This document shows, one piece after another, positions 34,295 to 42,486 of a DNA stretch of 42,851 bases. The position numbers and the translations under genes are program-made. Position 1 is the first letter of the stretch; each line of letters starts with the position of its first letter. The notes under the pieces were generated by a model. It saw nothing but the letters and a program-made list of their open reading frames with translations, was not told the DNA's origin and searched no databases. This DNA comes from Aquidulcibacter sp. (lineage in GTDB: Bacteria > Pseudomonadota > Alphaproteobacteria > Caulobacterales > Aquidulcibacteraceae): contig JAPZTJ010000016.1 of NCBI GenBank assembly GCA_027532555.1, positions 1 to 42,851 of the forward strand. Direction: 5' to 3'.

Positions 34295-35659
34295 ATGAAC
34301 CCAATCGTCGCAAAGGCACAGCTGGACACAAAGGATCAAGTGTATTGGCGAGTCGGCATGTCCTGCATTGTCGCGCTAACGGTTGCAATCGCGACCAACT
34401 GGACCATCGCTTTGACTTGGCTGGCTTTCATCAGCCTTGGTGAAGGCTGTGTTAAGTGGTGTGGACCCAAAGTCGCGGCGGGACAGGTAAGGTATGCGCC
34501 ATATTACGTGATCGCGATTTTTTCGGTGGTGATGACTTGGGTAAGTTTGACTTACTTGTTGTGGCAGAACGGCAGCGAGTTAACACGATTGGTTGCGGTC
34601 ATAGCCTTATTCACAATGGCCACTTACTCTATTTTAAATGGACATCGGTCTCTGAGTATTTTGGTCGCGTGCGTTACGCCGCCTTTGACAATGTTGCTGT
34701 TCCTGGTGTCCAGCTACCTCTGGCTAAACTTTCCGTGGACGATTGCGAGCATTGCATCGATTGCGCTTTTAGGCGCGATAGCGATCATCTTGGTAAACGC
34801 GCGCGTGCTTTATCTGGCTGGCGTAGACTTAAGGGCGGCCCATCTTGCCTTGAGTGAAGAACGTGATTCTTTGGAATTGCGCGTTCAAGCACGCACCTAG
34901 GAACTGACACATGCGCTCGAGGCAACGCGAGCGGCCTATGCTGTCAAAACGAGCTTCATTGGTAACATCAGCCATGAATTTCGGACGCCTCTTAACTCCA
35001 TCATCGGCTATGCGGAGATTATCAAAGAAGATGTGGATTTAGGCGAAAAAGTTTCAATCAGCGATGTGGACAGCATCAAGCGCGCGGGCAAGCATTTGCT
35101 GGCGATGATTAATGACATTCTCAACCTGACCAAATTCGAAGCAGGTCGCATCGACCTACAATTAGACACGGTTGACTTGCCAATTTTGCTTGACCAGGTC
35201 CGGGAGACCGTTGTCCATTTGGTGAAATCAAAGCCGGTTGACTTGAAGGTCGATGTCGTGCCGGATCTGCCAGTGCTGCAGACCGACTCAAGATGTCTGT
35301 TGCAATGCCTGATCAATCTAGCAGCAAACGCGTGTCAATTTACCGATAGGGGTCACGTTACGCTCAGTGTCCGTCCCTTTAGTGATGCGACTCAAGACTG
35401 GCTTTGGTTTAGCGTAATCGACACTGGATGTGGTATTCCAAACGACCAACTGGAACGGATATTCGAGCCCTTTACGCAAGTAGATTCAAGCCTAACCCGC
35501 AACCATGAGGGCTCAGGACTTGGGCTAGCCGTTACAAAGCGCTTTAGTGAATTGCTCGGCGGGCGGGTCGAGATCCGCAGCCGCATCGGTCATGGCACGC
35601 AAGCCAATTTGTTTGTCCCAGTTTTCCCAATCACAAAACCACAAGCTTTGGCGGCATAG
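34295..35659 (+). pseudogene. Membrane sensor histidine kinase interrupted by an in-frame amber codon
   Basis: Read through the TAG at 34898-34900 this is one 454-codon frame. Codons 1-201 encode about six membrane helices of an unnamed sensor region ending in a coil (LSEERDSLELRVQART). Just after the stop the same frame continues ELTHALEATRAAY, then the HisKA box with H227 in NISHEFRTPLNSIIGYAEI, and the HATPase with NLAANACQFT, DTGCGIP and GSGLGLAVTKRF. In typical kinases this join reads R-T-(Q/A)-E-L, so CAG to TAG, one base, explains the break. The first downstream ATG (35033) lies after the H-box, so re-initiation would not restore a kinase. It is a pseudogene, a readthrough gene, or a sequence error. 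No response regulator is adjacent. Confidence 0.85.
34898..34900 (+). other. Premature amber stop in the kinase
   Basis: TAG between ACC (Thr) and GAA (Glu) splits the sensor part from the catalytic part. The frame on both sides is the same and both sides are coding, so it is a nonsense change, not a frameshift. Confidence 0.9.
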
Positions 35660-35665
35660 AAGCAT

Positions 35666-35678
35666 TGCGCTTCGCGCC
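35666..35678. repeat. Third copy of the TGCGCTTCGCGCC repeat core
   Basis: Identical to 33774-33786 over 13 bases. Located seven bases after the kinase stop and before the infC terminator. Confidence 0.5.
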
Positions 35679-35679
35679 A

Positions 35680-35714
35680 AAACAAAACGCCCCCCTGCGC
35701 AGGCAGGAGGGCGG
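35680..35714 (-). terminator. Rho-independent terminator of infC
   Basis: Read on the minus strand, CCGCCCTCCTGC and GCAGGGGGGCG form a GC-rich stem around a short loop, followed by TTTTGTTTT. It lies 33 bases past the infC stop, so infC is probably not co-transcribed with rpmI-rplT. Confidence 0.8.
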
Positions 35715-35746
35715 CTCAATCAGCAGTGTCAGAGCACCAGGCGCGC

Positions 35747-36283
35747 TTAGGTGCGCGGTGCCATAACCATGGTCATTTGTTTGCCTTCGAGGCGGGGTTC
35801 GCTCTCGACCTTGGCAATGGTTTCAAAGTCGCGCTTGACCCGCATTAAGAGGTCGATCCCCAGATGCTGGTGCGCCATTTCGCGGCCACGAAAGCGCAGG
35901 GTCACTTTGACCTTGTCGCCTTCTTCGAAGAAGCGAGACATTGCGCGGGCTTTGACGTCATAATCATGATCGTCGATCATCGGGCGGAGCTTGATTTCCT
36001 TCAGCTCAACAACCTTCTGACGCTTGCGCGCTTCATTCTTCTTTTTCTGTTCTTGGAATTTGAACTTTCCATAATCGAGGATCTTCACCACCGGCGGGTT
36101 TGCAGTTCCTGCGATTTCTACGAGGTCGAGCCCAGCCTCTGTCGCGGCATCTAGCGCTGCAGCTAAAGGCATCTCGCCTTGCTTTTCGCCATTCTCGTCA
36201 ATCAGAAGCACGCGCGGTGCGCGGATATCTTCGTTGATACGGGGGCCGTCTTTAGTGGGCGTAGCAGCCATAGGGCGTCTGAT
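35747..36283 (-). CDS. infC: Translation initiation factor IF-3
   Basis: A 178-residue IF-3 if translated from AUC at 36283. The codons from there read [17 protein letters not shown], and the R-R-P-M before the first ATG is conserved among alphaproteobacterial IF-3 proteins. A Shine-Dalgarno GGAGAG (36290-36295) sits exactly six bases before this AUC, whereas the internal ATG (36271) has none at proper distance. IF-3 genes are known to start at rare AUU/AUC/AUA codons for autoregulation. The two domains (N-terminal to about residue 80, then K-rich linker [14 protein letters not shown]-terminal with [10 protein letters not shown]) are complete. IF-3 keeps subunits apart and proofreads start codons. 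Confidence 0.95.
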   Translation of the reverse strand: MRRPMAATPTKDGPRINEDIRAPRVLLIDENGEKQGEMPLAAALDAATEAGLDLVEIAGTANPPVVKILDYGKFKFQEQKKKNEARKRQKVVELKEIKLRPMIDDHDYDVKARAMSRFFEEGDKVKVTLRFRGREMAHQHLGIDLLMRVKRDFETIAKVESEPRLEGKQMTMVMAPRT

Positions 36284-36289
36284 GTTCGT

Positions 36290-36295
36290 CTCTCC
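36290..36295 (-). promoter_or_regulatory. Ribosome-binding site placing the infC start at AUC
   Basis: GGAGAG on the minus strand, six bases before the AUC at 36283-36281. No comparable site precedes the ATG four codons later (18 bases from GGAGAG), nor the distant upstream ATG at 36352. Confidence 0.75.
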
Positions 36296-36389
36296 ATAAA
36301 TTACGCGGTGTGGTGCCGCAAATGCCTTTGTCCCGGGTTTCACCGGGCACATCTAGATAATGGATGTAAATGAACAATCCTTCAAGGCG

Positions 36390-37388
36390 TCATGATGCTT
36401 GTGCTTCAAGAATTGTCGGCGTTACTGCGCGTGCAGCGGCCAAAACATCCTGAACACGGATGGTATCAAAGTTGCGCGCCACAAGGCCTACGGTCGCTGT
36501 GCCACGCGGTGCGGCCTTTCGGACGCTGGTTTCATTCGGGTTGATGATCGCCAAGGTTGGCGCACCAGAGGCGGCCGCAATGATGGCCATATCGCCTTCA
36601 GAGCCAACAGCAAGAATGGATTGTCGTGCTAAACCAATGAATTGGAACACATCGAGGCGTGCTACTAGGTCCAAGGCTTTGGGTGCAATTGCCCGAATCT
36701 CCACGGCCAATTCGATGGCAGCAGGACCGCCAACCAGAACAGGCTGAATGCCACGGGCCTCTAACGCTAGGGCCAGTTCGCCATAGCGCGCTGTGGGCCA
36801 GCGCTTGGTTGGATCTGCTGCCGGGCCTTCAGGAGCTAGAAAGGCAAAGGGCTCACCAATGCCATGATGGCGGGGGGTAAGCTTGGTGTGATCCTTCACC
36901 ACTGATTCGACCCAGTCGAGGTTGGGCAAGGGTGACAGACCCGGCGCAAAGCCCTCTTTTGGCCCAACACCGCAGGTCATCAATTGCTCTGCATGTCGGT
37001 CAAGCCGGTGCAGCGTTAGGCGCGTCCGGTCAACATGGGGGTGAGAGCAGCCGACAGCCCCACCCGACCAGTTGGGCTGCATGGGCCACAATAGCTTGAA
37101 CAAGGCGCCGCTTTCCGCGCTATTGGTCAAATCATAGACCATGGCGTAGCGTTCTTGGTGTAAGGACCAAATGAACTTGGCTTTGTCGACAAGCTTGGTC
37201 TGCGGCCAGCGCACATCGACCCGGTCGACGAAAGGTGATTTTGAAAGAAACCGCACATTACCGCGCTGGGTCAACACGGTGATTTCGGCATCGCGGTGAT
37301 GGGTACGCAACATGGCAAGCGGGGCCAGAGCCAACACCGCATCGCCTAAGCTCCCCAAAACAATAACTAAGATCCGCTCCGGGTTCAC
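36390..37388 (-). CDS. Glycosyltransferase family 9 (heptosyltransferase-like)
   Basis: About 332 residues if begun at the GTG at 37388, which has AGGA six bases upstream and starts just before the first strand (ERILVIVLGSLGDAVLALAPL). A longer frame overlaps the upstream gene by 145 bases and is unlikely. The two Rossmann-like halves of GT-9 are visible: GSLGDAVLALAPLAMLRTHH and FLAPEGPAADPTKRWPTARYGELALAL, then GSEGDMAIIAAASGAPTLAIINPNE, which corresponds to the family G-N-D-x-G-P-M-H-x-A-A motif. It adds a heptose or other sugar to LPS core or a related glycan at the inner membrane. Same strand as the GT4 gene, 17 bases after its stop, so the two form an envelope-sugar operon. Confidence 0.85.
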   Translation of the reverse strand: MNPERILVIVLGSLGDAVLALAPLAMLRTHHRDAEITVLTQRGNVRFLSKSPFVDRVDVRWPQTKLVDKAKFIWSLHQERYAMVYDLTNSAESGALFKLLWPMQPNWSGGAVGCSHPHVDRTRLTLHRLDRHAEQLMTCGVGPKEGFAPGLSPLPNLDWVESVVKDHTKLTPRHHGIGEPFAFLAPEGPAADPTKRWPTARYGELALALEARGIQPVLVGGPAAIELAVEIRAIAPKALDLVARLDVFQFIGLARQSILAVGSEGDMAIIAAASGAPTLAIINPNETSVRKAAPRGTATVGLVARNFDTIRVQDVLAAARAVTPTILEAQAS

Positions 37389-37405
37389 GTCCGTTCCTGT
37401 CACTT

Positions 37406-38584
37406 CTATGCTTCGACCAGCCGCTGGTACAGCGAAACTGTGGCCGCTTGTAGGGCGCGGGTCGTAAAGCGCGACCGCACCCGCATTGCGCCGGCAGCGC
37501 CCATCGCCGCTTTTTCCGCCGGTGACAGCGCCAAAAGTCGGCCTATACAATCGGCCAAGGCCTTACCATCCCCGGCAGAGCTCAGAAAGCCCGTAACCCC
37601 GTCTTCCACAGTTTCGCGCGCACCTCCAAGGTCCGAGGCAATGACCGGCAAGCCCATGGCTTGGGCCTCGGCTGCGGTGCGGCCAAAAGCTTCCGGTTCA
37701 ATAGAGGGGGTGACGGCAAAGTCGGCCAGGGAAAAAGCTGCTGGCATATCATTGCAATGGCCGACCATATGGACGTGCCCCTCAATCCCCAACCGGCGAA
37801 TTTCTTGGGCAAGCTCTGCCTGATAGCTGTCTCGGCCCTGCGGGTCGCCCACCAGTAAACAATCAATCTCCACGCCTGCGCGCTTCAAATGCCCCAGGGC
37901 TTCCAACATCACCTTCTGGCCCTTCCAAGCTGTTAGGCGGGCTGGCAGAATGGCACGCGGGCGCGGGCATTGGCGCGAGACACCCCACTGGCTGGCCAAT
38001 TCTTGCTTGCGCTTGTCCGACACATTTTGGGGATCAAAGGCGTCGACATCGACGCCGCGATAAATCACTTCGATTTTGTCAAGGTCAATCTTATGCGCTT
38101 CAAGGACATGGTCACGCGTATAGCCTGAATTCGCGATCACACGGTCGCCGCGCGCCATCACGCTATTATACCAGCGCTTAAGGCCCGACTTGGCGTTATA
38201 AATGCCGTGGTAGGTCGTCACAAAAGGCGTCCTCGTGCGGCGCGCTGCTAATAGGGCGCTCCAGGCTGGTGCGCGCGAGCGGGCATGGACGATATCGACT
38301 TGCTCTTTCTCGATAATCTGGACGAGTTTGGACACATTGGACACAAAGACAGTCCAAGGGTTTTTTGAGTTTGCTTCGCCGTGGATATGTTTGGCCCCTA
38401 GCGCTTCCAAGTCCTGTACCAACCGACCACCGGCACTGAACACCAAAGCACGTCCGCCAGCTTCGATAATGGCACTGGCGACTTCAACGGTCGTACGCTC
38501 AACGCCTCCTGTTGCCATTTCAGGCACAACCTGCAGGATGGTTTTGTTTTTGAGGGACGCTAAAGGGGGGAGGGGTGAAGACAA
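37406..38584 (-). CDS. Glycosyltransferase family 4
   Basis: A 392-residue GT-B enzyme. The start appears to be TTG at 38584, because the first beta strand (KTILQVVPEMATGGVERTTVEVA) begins a few codons later and no ATG exists upstream of it. N-terminal acceptor domain: GGVERTTVE, VDIVHARSRAPAWSALLAARR, TYHGIYNAKSG. C-terminal nucleotide-sugar domain: ARLTAWKGQKVMLEALGHL, and EPEAFGRTAAEAQAMGLPVIASDLGGARETVEDGVTGFL with the family E-x(7)-E motif. It transfers a sugar onto a lipid-linked or LPS acceptor. Upstream partner of the GT-9 gene; together they likely extend LPS core or a capsule. Confidence 0.87.
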   Translation of the reverse strand: MSSPLPPLASLKNKTILQVVPEMATGGVERTTVEVASAIIEAGGRALVFSAGGRLVQDLEALGAKHIHGEANSKNPWTVFVSNVSKLVQIIEKEQVDIVHARSRAPAWSALLAARRTRTPFVTTYHGIYNAKSGLKRWYNSVMARGDRVIANSGYTRDHVLEAHKIDLDKIEVIYRGVDVDAFDPQNVSDKRKQELASQWGVSRQCPRPRAILPARLTAWKGQKVMLEALGHLKRAGVEIDCLLVGDPQGRDSYQAELAQEIRRLGIEGHVHMVGHCNDMPAAFSLADFAVTPSIEPEAFGRTAAEAQAMGLPVIASDLGGARETVEDGVTGFLSSAGDGKALADCIGRLLALSPAEKAAMGAAGAMRVRSRFTTRALQAATVSLYQRLVEA

Positions 38585-38626
38585 AATTCGCCTATTCCAG
38601 TAATTCCAGCCACGGTGTTCTTGCGT

Positions 38627-38645
38627 TTAGCTGAGAGACAGCTAA
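38627..38645. repeat. Small perfect inverted repeat in the GT4/SDR divergent region
   Basis: TTAGCTG and CAGCTAA flank an AGAGA centre. It lies between the two divergent genes (38585-38707), 63 bases before the SDR start, compatible with an operator. Confidence 0.4.
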
Positions 38646-38707
38646 TTGCCTACCCGAGCGCGCCATAATAAGTCGCGATCGTAAACAAATTCAGGGAGTT
38701 TCCAAAC

Positions 38708-39490
38708 ATGCAATTAGACGATTCAATCGCAGCTATCGTGACCGGTGGTGCTTCTGGTCTGGGCGAAGCTACAGCGCGCGCCTTGCGGGCACATGGCGTG
38801 AAAGTCGCGCTGTTTGATATGAATGTGGCGCGCGGCACAGAAGTCGCTGCCGAAATCGGTGCCACCTTCTGTGAGGTCAATGTGACGAGCGAAGAAAGCG
38901 TGGACGCTGGCTTTGCCAAAGCACGCGCGGCCAATGGCCAAGAACGCATCCTCGTCAATTGCGCGGGAACGGGCAATGCCATCAAGACCGCCAGCCGCGA
39001 CAAGAAGACCGGCGACATCAAGCACTTCCCGCTCGATTCCTTCAACATGATCATTCAGATCAATCTGGTCGGCACCTTCCGCTGTATCGCTAAGTCGGCC
39101 GCCGGCATGCTGTCCTTGGACCCATTGGAAGACGGCGAGCGCGGTGCTATTATCAACACAGCATCGGTTGCGGCCGAAGATGGCCAAATGGGCCAAGCCG
39201 CCTATTCAGCCTCAAAAGGTGGTGTTGTTGGCATGACCTTGCCAATCGCGCGCGATCTGATGGGCGAAGGTATTCGCGTCAACACCATCCTGCCCGGCAT
39301 TTTCAACACGCCTTTGATGAATGCAGCGCCCGATGCCGTTAAAGACGCTCTGGCCATGAGCGTGCCATTCCCAAAACGTTTGGGCTTGCCGCATGAATAT
39401 GCGCAATTGGCTTTGACCATGATCACCAATGGCTATTTCAACGGTGAAGACGTTCGCCTGGACGGTGCCATCCGTATGGCTCCGCGCTAA
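38708..39490 (+). CDS. SDR-family 3-hydroxyacyl-CoA dehydrogenase-like enzyme
   Basis: A 260-residue classical short-chain dehydrogenase with TGGASGLGEATARAL (NAD site), an aspartate after the second strand (LFDMNVARG) favouring NAD, NCAG, a serine in NTASVAAEDGQ, and YSASKGG (Y-x-x-x-K). The sequence after YSASK (VVGMTLPIARDLMGEGIRVNTILPGIFNTPL) and KRLGLPHEYAQLA resemble type-II 3-hydroxyacyl-CoA dehydrogenase (HSD17B10-like), so it may oxidise short branched hydroxyacyl-CoA or steroids. GGGAG precedes the ATG. No operon partner; a hairpin lies just after the stop. Confidence 0.85.
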   Translation: MQLDDSIAAIVTGGASGLGEATARALRAHGVKVALFDMNVARGTEVAAEIGATFCEVNVTSEESVDAGFAKARAANGQERILVNCAGTGNAIKTASRDKKTGDIKHFPLDSFNMIIQINLVGTFRCIAKSAAGMLSLDPLEDGERGAIINTASVAAEDGQMGQAAYSASKGGVVGMTLPIARDLMGEGIRVNTILPGIFNTPLMNAAPDAVKDALAMSVPFPKRLGLPHEYAQLALTMITNGYFNGEDVRLDGAIRMAPR

Positions 39491-39498
39491 AACAAAAC

Positions 39499-39528
39499 GC
39501 ACCCGCTGGTCTTTAGGTCAGCGGGTGC
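39499..39528. terminator. Strong hairpin after the SDR gene
   Basis: GCACCCGCTG (39499-39508) and CAGCGGGTGC (39519-39528) are exact complements. A T-rich tail (GTTTTGTTTT) exists only on the minus-strand reading, although the only nearby gene is on the plus strand. It starts eight bases after the SDR stop. Confidence 0.55.
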
Positions 39529-39635
39529 CCGCTATCTCGCACGACGTTCGGCTTGGGCCTTGGTTCGGGCGCAGGGGCGGATGACGGGACTGGTCGGCGA
39601 CCAAGCTTTACCTGAAATTTTCCCTAGAATGGATT

Positions 39636-39773
39636 AATTACCAAAGAGTAATATCCTTTCACAAGATAGGTCGATCAGCAAGCTACGGGTGCGCGTGCGC
39701 GCGACAGGCGTCAGCGGCAAGGAAGCTGATTATTTCCGCGCCTAGCCACAATGGGGCAATTACCTAAGAGTAA
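39636..39773. promoter_or_regulatory. Paired 16-bp operator-like repeats
   Basis: AATTACCAAAGAGTAA at 39636-39651 and AATTACCTAAGAGTAA at 39758-39773 differ by a single base. Each is itself a dyad (TTAC...GTAA). The start-to-start spacing is 122 bases and the second ends 142 bases before the lactonase-like start. A partial third match, CTCTTAGGTAA (complement form), occurs at 34180-34190 before the broken kinase. The binding protein is unknown. Confidence 0.5.
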
Positions 39774-39915
39774 CAAACGGGCGGCTTCATAATTTGTCCA
39801 GCACACGCTGGCAATTTTTGGGCTTTGGCCTTGCTGAACGACGCTAGAGCCCTGATGATGGGCCAAGCCTGCCCGTTTGTGAGGCAAGGCAAAAATAGTT
39901 TTGGGAGCACAACAC

Positions 39916-40824
39916 ATGACACTCGAAATCCTCGCAACAGGTTTGCAATTCCCTGAAGGCCCTGTGGTGTTTGATGATGGCTCCGTTGTGTTTGTTGAAA
40001 TCAAGTCGGGTAACCTCACACGCTATTGGAATGGCAAGACTGAAACCATTGTTCATTTAGACGGTGGGCCGAACGGCGCAGCCCTTGGCCCTGATGGGGC
40101 GATGTATATCTGCAATAATGGCGGCTTTGCGTGGTCTGACTTTGGTGGCCTGATGGTACCGGGGCATGAACCAGAGGATTATTCCGGTGGGCGGATTGAG
40201 CGGGTGGATTTGACCACGGGCAAGGTCGATCGCCTGTTCGATACGATTGATGGTCATGCCCTGCGTGGCCCGAACGACCTCGTATTTGACCGCCATGGCG
40301 GCTTTTACTTCACCGATCACGGCAAAAGCCACCACCGCCACCGCGACTATGGCGGCCTGTTCTATGTCACACCCGGTGCTGCGTCGGCCCATGAGCTCTC
40401 GCATGGCTATACGTCACCCAATGGCGTGGGGCTCAGCCCCGATGGCAAGACCATCTATATGGCCGACACGATGGAAGGCAGGCTTTATGCCTTTGATGTC
40501 GCAGGCCCCGGGCAAATTGCCCCAGTCAGCCCATTCCGAGCAGCCCGTGTCGTCGGTCGCGTCGATCAATGGACCCTGTTTGATAGCTTGGCTGTAGAAG
40601 CTGACGGCACGGTGGCGATTGCCACGCTAATTAATCCGGGGATCACCCGCATGAATCCTGAAACCGGTGCCCACACCCTTGTGCCCACCGACGATCTGAT
40701 GACCACCAATATCGCCTTTGGCGGAGCCGATATGCGCGACGCCTATATCACCCTGTCCTCAACCGGCCGCTTGGCCAAAATGCGCTGGGACCGTCCGGGC
40801 TTGCGGTTGAATTATCAGGGTTAG
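39916..40824 (+). CDS. SMP-30/gluconolactonase-like lactonase
   Basis: A 302-residue six-bladed beta-propeller starting at MTLEILATGLQFPEGPVVF, which is the family start; a TTG frame extends five codons upstream but GGGAG fits the ATG. Metal-site residues are E in FPEGPV, N in RGPNDLVFD and TSPNGVGLSPDG, and D in DSLAVEADG. Other blades show GGPNGAALGPDGAMYICNNGG and GGFYFTDHGK. These are typical of Ca/Zn-dependent lactonases such as gluconolactonase, regucalcin or related sugar lactonases. Substrate undetermined. No signal peptide. It has an isolated promoter region with paired repeats, so it may be regulated by a dedicated factor. Confidence 0.88.
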   Translation: MTLEILATGLQFPEGPVVFDDGSVVFVEIKSGNLTRYWNGKTETIVHLDGGPNGAALGPDGAMYICNNGGFAWSDFGGLMVPGHEPEDYSGGRIERVDLTTGKVDRLFDTIDGHALRGPNDLVFDRHGGFYFTDHGKSHHRHRDYGGLFYVTPGAASAHELSHGYTSPNGVGLSPDGKTIYMADTMEGRLYAFDVAGPGQIAPVSPFRAARVVGRVDQWTLFDSLAVEADGTVAIATLINPGITRMNPETGAHTLVPTDDLMTTNIAFGGADMRDAYITLSSTGRLAKMRWDRPGLRLNYQG

Positions 40825-41165
40825 GCGGTCGCGGCGGGGCCCAAAGTGTGAATTTTGTCCCGTGGTCTGCTTTGCGCCAGGGGTTGCCATTTAGGGCGGT
40901 TTAGCGGCTTATCGAAAGCAGACATTCACGAGATGGTAGGATAGTTACACTTCAATACGGTTGATTTTCGAAAAACTTCTGGCTGGATTATGAGGGGCTG
41001 GGTCACCGTCGAAGGGGCCGTGGCATTGCGCCTATCCTCATCTTTGTCGGGACTTGGGCGCACCCGACTAAACGGTGTCGGTAGCAACAAATTCTCTGCA
41101 ATGGATCTGCAACATTTCCACAACAAAGCGACAAATCCCTTGGTGCATTAGGGATCGAGGAGGAA
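40825..41165. other. 341-bp intergenic stretch before the b561 operon
   Basis: No convincing gene: a 66-codon minus-strand frame has no recognisable features. No strong hairpin or T-run was found after the lactonase-like gene. GAGGAGG near the 3' end is the ribosome site for the next gene. Confidence 0.6.
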
Positions 41166-41741
41166 ATGTTCATGATCGAAAGATATCCACGATTGATGCG
41201 GCTTATGCATTGGAGTGCAGCGGCGCTGATCCTGCCCGCCGTGCTGATCGGACTTGCGCTTGCTTATAAACTTGTCGTCCCCGATAGCCCAGCCGCAGAC
41301 TGGTGGACGGATGTTCATGTGTTGTTGGGGCTGAGCGCATTGGGTATCATGCTCCTGCGGATTATCATTGCGCTACGTTCCGCCAAGCCGCCGATCGCCG
41401 GCACGCGCACAGAAGTTTTAGCTGCAAGGGGCGCGCATTTTGCTTTGTATCTGCTGGTGATCGTCCTGCCGTTGTCGGGATATGCAGGCTGGATTGCTTA
41501 TGGAGAGGCGCCAAAGCCCTTCGGTATTCCTTTGCCAAACTTTGAGCCGCTCGCCACCTTCTTAGAAAGCAAAAAAGCTGGTGAGTGGCTTTGGCCCGTC
41601 CACGAATATGCCGGCCTTGCGCTTACCGCCTTGCTGGTCATCCATGTGGCGGCTGTTGTTCGCCGGAGCTGGCTTGCGCGCAACAGCGACAGGGTCGACG
41701 GTCTCAATCGAATGCGCGCCGGCCCAGCTAAACCGCTCTAA
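41166..41741 (+). CDS. Cytochrome b561
   Basis: A 191-residue membrane protein; ATG at 41166 or 41172, with GAGGAGG just upstream. Four hydrophobic helices carry candidate haem histidines in RLMHWSAAALI, DVHVLLGLSALG, RGAHFALYLL and VHEYAGLALTALLVIHVAAV, the CybB-type arrangement. It probably passes electrons at the inner membrane from quinol. The first gene of a likely operon: the response regulator begins 28 bases after its stop. Unlike the 8.4-kb b561 gene it has no YceI partner here, and the sequences are clearly diverged. Confidence 0.87.
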   Translation: MFMIERYPRLMRLMHWSAAALILPAVLIGLALAYKLVVPDSPAADWWTDVHVLLGLSALGIMLLRIIIALRSAKPPIAGTRTEVLAARGAHFALYLLVIVLPLSGYAGWIAYGEAPKPFGIPLPNFEPLATFLESKKAGEWLWPVHEYAGLALTALLVIHVAAVVRRSWLARNSDRVDGLNRMRAGPAKPL

Positions 41742-41769
41742 CAAACAACGCTCATTAAGGCCCTTGCGT

Positions 41770-42486
41770 ATGACGACTGCAGCAATTATCCCTAACAGTG
41801 TGACGCTCGCCGGGGTCAAAATTCTGATTGTTGAAGACGAACCCGAAATAGCGGAGATCGTCGATGCGTTTTTTCGCCGCGAAAACGCCGATTGCCTCAT
41901 TGTCGGAGATGGCGAAAGTGCGGTGGATAGTTCACGCTGGTGGCAGCCTGATATCGTCATCCTTGATCTGGGTCTCCCCCGGCGTGATGGTATGTCGGTT
42001 TTGGCTCAATTGCGCGTTGGGCCAGTCCAACCCGGTGTCATCATCCTCAGTGCCCTCGGTGAGCCGATCGACAAGCTGGCGGGGTTCCGGCTCGGGTGCG
42101 ATGATTATGTCGTCAAACCTTTCGACCCACATGAAATCGTTGCGCGTGCCAAGGTGCTGGCGGGCAGGCAACGCCGCGAGGCGGCACACACCGTTCGGTC
42201 TTTTGGCAATATTCGGATCGATGTGGATGCGTTCTGCGCGTTCGTTGGACCCCAGCCCCTTGACCTGACGCCGACCGAATTCAAGTTGCTGGATCTGTTC
42301 GTCGAGCGGGGGGGCAGACTCATCACACGCGGCCAGATTGTCGATCTCGCGCTGGACGAGGAAGCGTTTGACCGCTCCGTCGATCCCCATATCAGCCGTC
42401 TACGCCAGAAAATAAAACGCCAGCCCGGCAGTGGCGTACGCCTCACCAGCATTCGCGGCCAAGGCTATCGATTGGATCTCGTATGA
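41770..42486 (+). CDS. OmpR-family two-component response regulator
   Basis: A 238-residue regulator. Receiver: VKILIVEDEPE, phospho-acceptor D66 in ILDLGLPRRDGMSVL, S/A motif SALGEP and K in YVVKPFDP. C-terminal winged helix-turn-helix: PLDLTPTEFKLLDLFVERGGRLITRGQIVD and RSVDPHISRLRQKIKR, then VRLTSIRGQGYRLD. ATG at 41770 lies 28 bases after the b561 stop. The stop overlaps the start of the sensor kinase by four bases (ATGA), so the two are a cognate pair. The function may involve redox or envelope stress given the b561 neighbour, which is only inference. Confidence 0.92.
   Translation: MTTAAIIPNSVTLAGVKILIVEDEPEIAEIVDAFFRRENADCLIVGDGESAVDSSRWWQPDIVILDLGLPRRDGMSVLAQLRVGPVQPGVIILSALGEPIDKLAGFRLGCDDYVVKPFDPHEIVARAKVLAGRQRREAAHTVRSFGNIRIDVDAFCAFVGPQPLDLTPTEFKLLDLFVERGGRLITRGQIVDLALDEEAFDRSVDPHISRLRQKIKRQPGSGVRLTSIRGQGYRLDLV

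Larger units (their letters stand above)
39491..39915. other. 425-bp intergenic stretch before the lactonase-like gene
   Basis: Begins with a strong hairpin (39499-39528). It holds two near-identical 16-bp repeats (39636 and 39758) and a run-up to the gene at 39916. No tRNA, gene or insertion sequence was found; short frames in it lack coding character. Confidence 0.6.

Noticed and set aside
40926-41126. 66-codon minus-strand frame in the b561 promoter region
   Set aside because: No ribosome site, no recognisable features, and in a typical promoter interval.
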